From NCBI GenBank assembly GCA_900546895.1, contig UREO01000206.1:1-5556 (forward strand): DNA of 5,556 bases, given 5' to 3'. The position numbers and the translations under genes are program-made. Shown here in pieces: positions 1 to 4,095 of this stretch (the first letter of the stretch is position 1; each line of letters starts with the position of its first letter). The DNA comes from an uncultured Oscillospiraceae bacterium (GTDB lineage: Bacteria; Bacillota; Clostridia; Oscillospirales; Acutalibacteraceae). The notes beneath the pieces are model-generated. The model worked only from the letters and a program-made list of their open reading frames with translations. It was not told the origin of the DNA and did no database searches.

Positions 1-1992
1 TTCCAGTACCGCCCAATGGGAATAAGAATCCTTTGTCGCAAGCCCGACCAGAATCCCGGCGGTTCTTCCGTCGGGACATTCCAGCCCTTTGGGGGCAAGC
101 GCGATACAGACGTCTATTTTCGGATTTGCATCTCCCTGTAAAGGAAAGTGGACCAGTACCACGTCCCCCTGAATACGGTAGGTCTGCAGCTTTTTGTTCT
201 GCATCAGATTGTACATTCTCTGTGCAAGACGCTGACCGGCCGCCCCCTGCCGCAGCACTTTGCTGCAGCTGTGGAGCGTCTGTTCCAGCTCCGCCGTTTC
301 CGGGAGCAGCAAAAATCGGTTCTGCTCAATTTTTTCATAAAAAATATCGCTCTTGGCGCGCGGCCGTTTACCGCGCTCTTTTTCCTCAAAATAACGGAAA
401 AGGTCAAGATACAGCTTGTCATCCTGCACCTTTCCGTCCACACTGCCCTTGACCCGGTTGATAATTTCACAGATCATATCGTCGTAACGGGCGACGGAAC
501 GGTCCCCGCGCAGGATTTCCATGATCCGGCGCTGCGTGTTTTCCGTGATGATGGGGCCGGTTTCCACAATTTTACTGTTGGAAAAATTTTTGCCCAGCGG
601 CACCAGAGAAACCACCAGCGCGTAGTCCCCCAGCATCCATTCGCGCAGCTTGCTCTGACTGATGACGCGGTAATCCAGCGAAAGGCCGAACACGTCCTGC
701 AGCTGTTCCCGCAGCAGGACCGCCACGGCCATGTTTTCGGCACCGACGATCAGCACGCCTTTGCTGTCCGCATTTTCCTTGACCAGATATTTTTCGCTGA
801 GGTTGCTGACAAAATAGACGCACAGATACGCCAGCTCATCCTCCGAAATCCCCCCCTGCGGAAGATCCATCTTGGCCTCTTGCACGGCTTTTCGGGTAAA
901 GTCAAACACAAACGGGTACATGGTCTGGATATCCTTAACCAGTGGGTTTTTATCGGGGATTCCGTATTTGATGCGATAGTACATGGGGCGGATGTGATGG
1001 CTGAGCTGCCTCTGCAGCCGCTCGCGGTTCGGAAAGGAAAGGCAGGCGATGCGCTCAAAGCTTAACACCAGCTCCTCCGCAAATTCCGCAATAAAGGTAT
1101 CCTCCTGCTCCTGAGACAGAAAGTCCGTCGTCTGGATACCGAGAAACAGAGTGGTTATGTAATAGGTTTCCTGCATGGCGACTTCCACTCCGTGAACGCG
1201 CAGCTTTTGAAGGCTGAACTCCACGGAACGGAAGGAAAGGCTCTTCATCAGGGCAAGCTGTTCGTCGCTGCTCAGCTGGATGATATTCCCCTTGCGGCTG
1301 CGTATCCAGGAAACCTGAATCATCATTCTGATTAATTCGATATTTGCCAGAATATAATCGCCGTGAATATCCGTCTCGTACTGTTTGATCAGGCAGCGGC
1401 ACAGCTCGCCGAAGTCGATTTCATTGTGGTAGAGGCACACAAGGTTTTTCTGCAGGAACTGATGGATATACGTCTGGCAGCCCGGGCTGGACAGCATTTG
1501 AAACTGTTCCCCCAGCATTTTCCGGATGGTCATTTCCTCCCCCGAAATCAGATAACCGGATTTAATGGTACTGTTCAGGGTTAAGCCCCAACCTTCCAGC
1601 ACGGCGCGCACTTCCCTGATATCGCTGAGAACGGTGTTTTTGCTGACTCCAAACAGCTCCATCAGGCAATTGATGGTAATGCTGGTGCTGGAAAGCGAAA
1701 TATGTACCACTTCCATTGCGCGCCGCTCTTCCACCGAAAAGAAATAGGTCGTGCTTTCCCGCAGCCGCTGGTCCAGAGCCGACGCGTCCGGCACCTCCGC
1801 AAGGATGGTTTGTCTGGAAATGACCACCTTTCCCAATCCGTAGCACTTTAACCAATCATTGATTTTTTCCAGATCGTAATACATGGTGCGTTTGCCAACG
1901 CCCAGCTTTTTCAGAAATTCTTCGGGTGCAACACCTTTTTCCGTCGTCAGCAGGACGCGTAAAATATAAATCTGCCTGCTCTTAAGTTCCAT
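1..1992 (-). CDS. MtlR/LicR-like PRD transcription regulator, 3' end cut by window
   Basis: I read one open frame of 664 codons from ATG at 1992 to the left edge without a stop; MtlR-type proteins are about 690 residues, so only a short tail is missing. Domains in order: DeoR/HTH_11-type helix-turn-helix (about 5-60, recognition helix VGKRTMYYDLEKI at 32-44), second Mga-like HTH (about 90-160, VSKNTVLSDIREV), PRD1 (about 175-290), PRD2 (about 295-405), EIIB-Gat-like domain (about 410-500), EIIA-mannitol-like domain (about 520 onward). Such proteins are cytoplasmic DNA-binding activators of sugar PTS operons, tuned by phosphorylation from HPr and EII proteins. By eye, the PRD2 histidine H333 (in SHHIRP) and the EIIA-like H615 (in VLVHFP) are present, but the second PRD2 site is Tyr393, the EIIB cysteine site is Gly417, and the PRD1 sites look like Met224 and Leu282. 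It sits 22 bases behind the HPr gene with a clear ribosome site, so the two are probably cotranscribed. The sugar is unknown. Confidence 0.9.
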   Translation of the reverse strand, partial: MELKSRQIYILRVLLTTEKGVAPEEFLKKLGVGKRTMYYDLEKINDWLKCYGLGKVVISRQTILAEVPDASALDQRLRESTTYFFSVEERRAMEVVHISLSSTSITINCLMELFGVSKNTVLSDIREVRAVLEGWGLTLNSTIKSGYLISGEEMTIRKMLGEQFQMLSSPGCQTYIHQFLQKNLVCLYHNEIDFGELCRCLIKQYETDIHGDYILANIELIRMMIQVSWIRSRKGNIIQLSSDEQLALMKSLSFRSVEFSLQKLRVHGVEVAMQETYYITTLFLGIQTTDFLSQEQEDTFIAEFAEELVLSFERIACLSFPNRERLQRQLSHHIRPMYYRIKYGIPDKNPLVKDIQTMYPFVFDFTRKAVQEAKMDLPQGGISEDELAYLCVYFVSNLSEKYLVKENADSKGVLIVGAENMAVAVLLREQLQDVFGLSLDYRVISQSKLREWMLGDYALVVSLVPLGKNFSNSKIVETGPIITENTQRRIMEILRGDRSVARYDDMICEIINRVKGSVDGKVQDDKLYLDLFRYFEEKERGKRPRAKSDIFYEKIEQNRFLLLPETAELEQTLHSCSKVLRQGAAGQRLAQRMYNLMQNKKLQTYRIQGDVVLVHFPLQGDANPKIDVCIALAPKGLECPDGRTAGILVGLATKDSYSHWAVLE

Positions 1993-1997
1993 TTGTG

Positions 1998-2003
1998 CCT
2001 CCC
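1998..2003 (-). promoter_or_regulatory. ribosome binding site of the PRD regulator
   Basis: On the minus strand GGGAGG lies 5 bases before the ATG at 1992, inside the 22-base gap after the HPr stop. It fixes the regulator start at MELKSRQIY and shows that the regulator has its own translation signal within a shared transcript. Confidence 0.75.
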
Positions 2004-2014
2004 GTCTTCCGACC

Positions 2015-2275
2015 TCAGTCGGAAAGATTTTGTAAAAAACGAATGACCTGCGGACCCGCCGTCTGCTCATCCGCGCCATTTACTTGTACCATAAGTTTTG
2101 TTCCCTGATACACTCCTCCGCTCAAAATACTTAAAATACTTTTTGCATTGATTTCTTCGGTGCCCTTTTTCAGAATGATGTCGCTTTTGATATTTTTGCA
2201 GAATTCCACCAATTCCGACGCGGGACGCGCATGAAGCCCCGTTTTATTATTGATGACGATCTCTTTCTGATACAT
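2015..2275 (-). CDS. HPr family phosphocarrier protein
   Basis: A complete 86-residue protein, the normal HPr length. HPr carries phosphate from enzyme I (PEP-dependent) to EIIA proteins and, in Gram-positives, to PRD histidines of regulators. The active-site motif GLHARPAS puts the phosphorylated histidine at exactly residue 15, with Arg17. The second regulatory site, Ser46 (NAKSIL), is also at its exact place, so HPr kinase/phosphorylase control and CcpA partnership are possible; the Gln15 of Crh is not present. The sequence after Ser46 (SILSGGVYQGT) departs from the usual IMGVMSLGV type, which suggests a paralogue rather than the housekeeping HPr; that is inference, so I do not assign ptsH. 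It is the first gene of a two-gene unit with the PRD regulator. The ATG at 2275 has a strong ribosome site, and there is no enzyme I gene in the window. Confidence 0.96.
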   Translation of the reverse strand: MYQKEIVINNKTGLHARPASELVEFCKNIKSDIILKKGTEEINAKSILSILSGGVYQGTKLMVQVNGADEQTAGPQVIRFLQNLSD

Positions 2276-2281
2276 TTTTTT

Positions 2282-2287
2282 CTCCTT
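2282..2287 (-). promoter_or_regulatory. ribosome binding site of HPr gene
   Basis: The minus strand reads GGAAGGAG followed by a run of A and then ATG at 2275; AAGGAG is 6 bases from the start. A small hairpin (AAGGC-AGA-GCCTT, 2290-2302) lies directly upstream of it. Confidence 0.8.
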
Positions 2288-2289
2288 CC

Positions 2290-2302
2290 AAGGCTCTGCC
2301 TT
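2290..2302 (-). promoter_or_regulatory. small leader hairpin just before the HPr ribosome site
   Basis: Perfect 5-base inverted repeat AAGGC/GCCTT with a 3-base loop in the mRNA leader, ending two bases before the GGAAGGAG ribosome site. The 3' arm (CCTT) could alternatively touch the AAGG of the ribosome site, though only with a very tight loop. A role in translation control is a guess; on the plus strand the same hairpin is followed by a short T run, but no gene would use it there. Confidence 0.3.
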
Positions 2303-2308
2303 TTTGTA

Positions 2309-2322
2309 AGTTTATTAGTTTA
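2309..2322 (-). repeat. short direct repeat in HPr leader (TAAACT x2)
   Basis: Two exact TAAACT copies separated by AA in the leader, just after the predicted transcription start. A similar spacing is seen in the promoter spacer, where CAATAT occurs twice with AAA between (2350-2364). In such A+T-rich DNA both could be chance, but their placement at the promoter makes them candidate binding sites. Confidence 0.3.
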
Positions 2323-2339
2323 AACATTTTATTGCATGT

Positions 2340-2368
2340 ATCTTAACATATATTGTTTATATTGACTA
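2340..2368 (-). promoter_or_regulatory. putative sigma-A promoter of HPr-regulator unit
   Basis: Minus strand: -35 box TAGTCA (2368-2363, 4 of 6 consensus), a 17-base spacer, and -10 box TAAGAT (2345-2340) preceded by TGT, an extended -10. Transcription would begin near 2333 and give a leader of about 57 bases. An alternative nearby pair is TTGGTA with TATATG, also 17 bases apart. The surrounding DNA is strongly A+T rich, as expected for a promoter. The spacer contains the direct repeat CAATAT-AAA-CAATAT, and the leader holds TAAACT-AA-TAAACT, either of which could be a regulator site. Confidence 0.45.
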
Positions 2369-2530
2369 TTACCAAAAGCATTCATGGCGAAACGGGCAAT
2401 CTGTGCAAAGAATTGTTTCGGTTACTGTTTCCCGTACAGTTTTTTGCGCAGTTATGTTCTTCCGTGTCCCGCAGAACGGCAGAAAAGCTTTTTTCGTTTT
2501 TTGGTTACCCCAATTATTGACATAGAGCCT
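2369..2530. other. intergenic DNA with no gene found
   Basis: No coding frame with a ribosome site is visible on either strand. It contains a weak plus-strand hairpin ACTGT/ACAGT (2424-2440) followed by six T, an inverted repeat GTTCT/AGAAC (2456-2477) with a 12-base loop, and the palindrome AAAAGCTTTT (2483-2492). None is strong enough for a functional call. Confidence 0.5.
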
Positions 2531-2564
2531 AAAAAAAGCCATCGCCCGAAAGCGACAGCTTTTT
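2531..2564 (-). terminator. rho-independent terminator, minus strand
   Basis: The minus-strand RNA folds as AAAAAGC-UG-UCGC, loop UUUCGG, GCGA-UG-GCUUUUU, ending in seven U. In the minus-strand RNA the two central positions are U-G and G-U wobble pairs, giving an unbroken 13-pair stem; on the plus strand the same positions are C-A mismatches. The asymmetry shows that the terminator serves minus-strand transcription. It lies about 275 bases downstream of the flavodiiron stop and behind that gene's own terminator, so it either backs it up or ends a separate small transcript. Confidence 0.8.
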
Positions 2565-2770
2565 ATAACACTTCATAGTCTATGGCGGAAGAACCTTCCG
2601 ACCCGATAATGTCGGTGTAGTACAAAATCCATGATGATTGGCCGTGATTACTTTTTGAGGGCTGAAAGGGCAAGGAAAATGATCCCGAAAAGATAGGAAA
2701 ATCGTTCTGGATTACCAGTGCTGCCAAAGCCGCAGGGAGGCTGTACCGCCTGAATTCCGCCACCCCGAAA
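2565..2770 (-). other. orphan block between two minus-strand terminators (possible structured RNA or decayed element)
   Basis: This stretch is bounded by the terminator at 2775-2810 and the one at 2531-2564. A 66-codon frame (GTG at 2763 to TAA at 2563) covers it, but it has no ribosome site, a GTG start only 11 bases after the previous terminator, no protein family I recognise, and a stop codon inside the next terminator stem. More striking is a cluster of inverted repeats at 2574-2615: CATAG-T-CTATG (2574-2584), CGGAAG-AAC-CTTCCG (2586-2600) and CCGAC/GTCGG (2598-2615). The last two share bases and cannot form together. A further CTGG/CCAG hairpin lies at 2707-2718. I see no convincing promoter. 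It may be a small RNA, a dispersed repeat or a gene remnant. Confidence 0.35.
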
Positions 2771-2774
2771 CACG

Positions 2775-2810
2775 AAAAAGCCGCCGGAGTTCTGACCCCG
2801 GCAGCTTTTT
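2775..2810 (-). terminator. rho-independent terminator of the flavodiiron operon
   Basis: Starting 28 bases past the flavodiiron stop, the minus-strand RNA reads AAAAAGC-U-GCCGG, a 10-base loop, then CCGGC-G-GCUUUUU. The U-G wobble pair keeps the 13-pair stem continuous on this strand, whereas the plus strand has a C-A mismatch. The U5 tail completes a standard intrinsic terminator. It closes the acyl-CoA dehydrogenase fusion/flavodiiron transcript. Confidence 0.88.
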
Positions 2811-2838
2811 ATAAGGACGGCAGACGAATTCCGTTTCG

Positions 2839-4044
2839 TTATTTCCTCACGGACGCGATCAGGCTGTCGGCAAGGGCGTCCATTTCCGGCAGGTTATCCT
2901 CGTTCATGGCGGAATTCAACGTCAGCTTCTCATCCAGCACGTTGATATCCTTCATCTCATTTTCGAGGAATTCGCGCATCAGGGTCCCGGACTTGCACGC
3001 CCAAGAGCCGTTTTCCACAATCGCGACGGTGCGTTTCTGAAGATTGAGCGCCTTCATATCCATCAGGAAATTATGCATCGGCGGGTAAATCCCCAAATTA
3101 TAGGTAACAGAGGCCAGCACAATATGGCTGAGGCGGAAGGCTTCTGAAATCAGGTAGGACACATGGGTTTTGGACACGTCGTACATCACGACATTGGTCA
3201 TCCCTTTTTCCGCCAGCCTGGTCGCGAGTGCTCCCGCGGCGCTTTCGGTATTTCCGTACATGGTGGCGTATACAATCATGATGCCCTGCTCTTCCGGCTC
3301 ATAGCTGCTCCAGTGAGTGTATTTATCCAGAAAATATCCCAGATCGGTGCGCCAGACCGGCCCGTGCAGCGGACAGATGATTTTGATGTCGATCCCGCCC
3401 GCCTTTTTCAGAAGCGCCTGCACATGCGGTCCGTACTTTCCAACAATATTGGTGTAATATCTGCGGGCGTCGTCGATCCAGTCGCGGTCGAAATTCACCT
3501 CGTCGTTAAAGAGCTTTCCGTCCAGAGCGCCGAAGGAACCAAAGGCGTCCGCGGAAAAAAGCACTCCGTTGGTCGTGTCAAAGGTCACCATCGCTTCCGG
3601 CCAGTGCACCATCGGCGCGGACACGAAGGTCACCACATGTTTCCCGAAGGATTTTGTGTCGCCCTCCTTCACTTCCTCTATGCGGCCGTCGATATGGAAA
3701 CCGAACTGACGCATGAGCATAAAGGCTTTTTCCGTGCTGATAATTTTCACCTTGGGGTAGCGAAGCAGGATCTCCTCCAGGGACGCGCCGTGGTCGGGCT
3801 CCATATGATTGATCACCAGATAATCGAGCGGCCTTCCGTCCAGAAGGTACTCCACGTTCTCCAAAAACTGGCGGCAGGCCGACCAATCCACCGTATCGAA
3901 CAGAACCGCCTGCTTATCCAGAAGCAGATACGAGTTGTAGGAAACGCCGCGCGGAATCGGATGAATATTCTCAAAAAGGGCAAGCCGGCGGTCGTTGCCT
4001 CCGACCCAATAAAGATTTTCTGTTACTTTTCTGACACAATGCAT
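2839..4044 (-). CDS. fprA: FprA-family A-type flavoprotein (flavodiiron protein)
   Basis: A complete 401-residue protein, the usual length of class A flavodiiron proteins, which reduce O2 to water and/or NO to N2O in the cytoplasm of anaerobes using electrons from rubredoxin. The N-terminal metallo-beta-lactamase-like domain (1 to about 250) has every diiron ligand: H80, E82 and D84 in NHMEPDH, H147 in MVHWPE, D166 in SADAFG, and H227 in CPLHGP. The C-terminal flavodoxin-like domain (about 254-400) has the FMN phosphate loop YATMYGNTE at 259-267. The family opening (LYWVGGND, then PIPRGVSYNSYLL) supports the ATG at 4044, which has AAGGAGG 8 bases upstream. The protein has no fused rubredoxin or flavin reductase of its own; the gene 51 bases upstream ends in a rubredoxin domain, a natural donor. 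O2 versus NO preference cannot be read from the sequence. Confidence 0.96.
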   Translation of the reverse strand: MHCVRKVTENLYWVGGNDRRLALFENIHPIPRGVSYNSYLLLDKQAVLFDTVDWSACRQFLENVEYLLDGRPLDYLVINHMEPDHGASLEEILLRYPKVKIISTEKAFMLMRQFGFHIDGRIEEVKEGDTKSFGKHVVTFVSAPMVHWPEAMVTFDTTNGVLFSADAFGSFGALDGKLFNDEVNFDRDWIDDARRYYTNIVGKYGPHVQALLKKAGGIDIKIICPLHGPVWRTDLGYFLDKYTHWSSYEPEEQGIMIVYATMYGNTESAAGALATRLAEKGMTNVVMYDVSKTHVSYLISEAFRLSHIVLASVTYNLGIYPPMHNFLMDMKALNLQKRTVAIVENGSWACKSGTLMREFLENEMKDINVLDEKLTLNSAMNEDNLPEMDALADSLIASVRK

Positions 4045-4052
4045 GGTTCAAT

Positions 4053-4059
4053 CCTCCTT
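4053..4059 (-). promoter_or_regulatory. ribosome binding site of fprA
   Basis: A perfect AAGGAGG on the minus strand, 8 bases before the ATG at 4044. The 51-base gap to the upstream fusion gene has no terminator (only a weak CCGG/CCGG pairing without a T run) and no clear promoter, so fprA is most likely cotranscribed with the fusion gene. Confidence 0.85.
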
Positions 4060-4095
4060 GATACGAAATCATTGTTTTCCGGCTTTCATACCGGG

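Noticed and set aside
148..1065. Plus-strand open frame of 305 codons
   Set aside because: It is antisense to the PRD regulator, whose frame is continuous with recognisable PRD, EIIB-like and EIIA-like segments. No family is recognisable in the antisense translation.
2424..2445. Hairpin ACTGT/ACAGT plus six T on the plus strand as a terminator
   Set aside because: The stem has only 5 pairs, two of them G-C, and there is no plus-strand gene upstream for it to end.
2384..2578. Plus-strand 64-codon open frame in the intergenic region
   Set aside because: No ribosome site before its ATG, no recognisable protein, and it runs straight through the minus-strand terminator at 2531-2564.
2563..2763. 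Minus-strand 66-codon frame with GTG start as a protein gene
   Set aside because: No ribosome site, a start only 11 bases after the preceding terminator, a stop inside the next terminator stem, and no known domain. Reported only as an orphan block.
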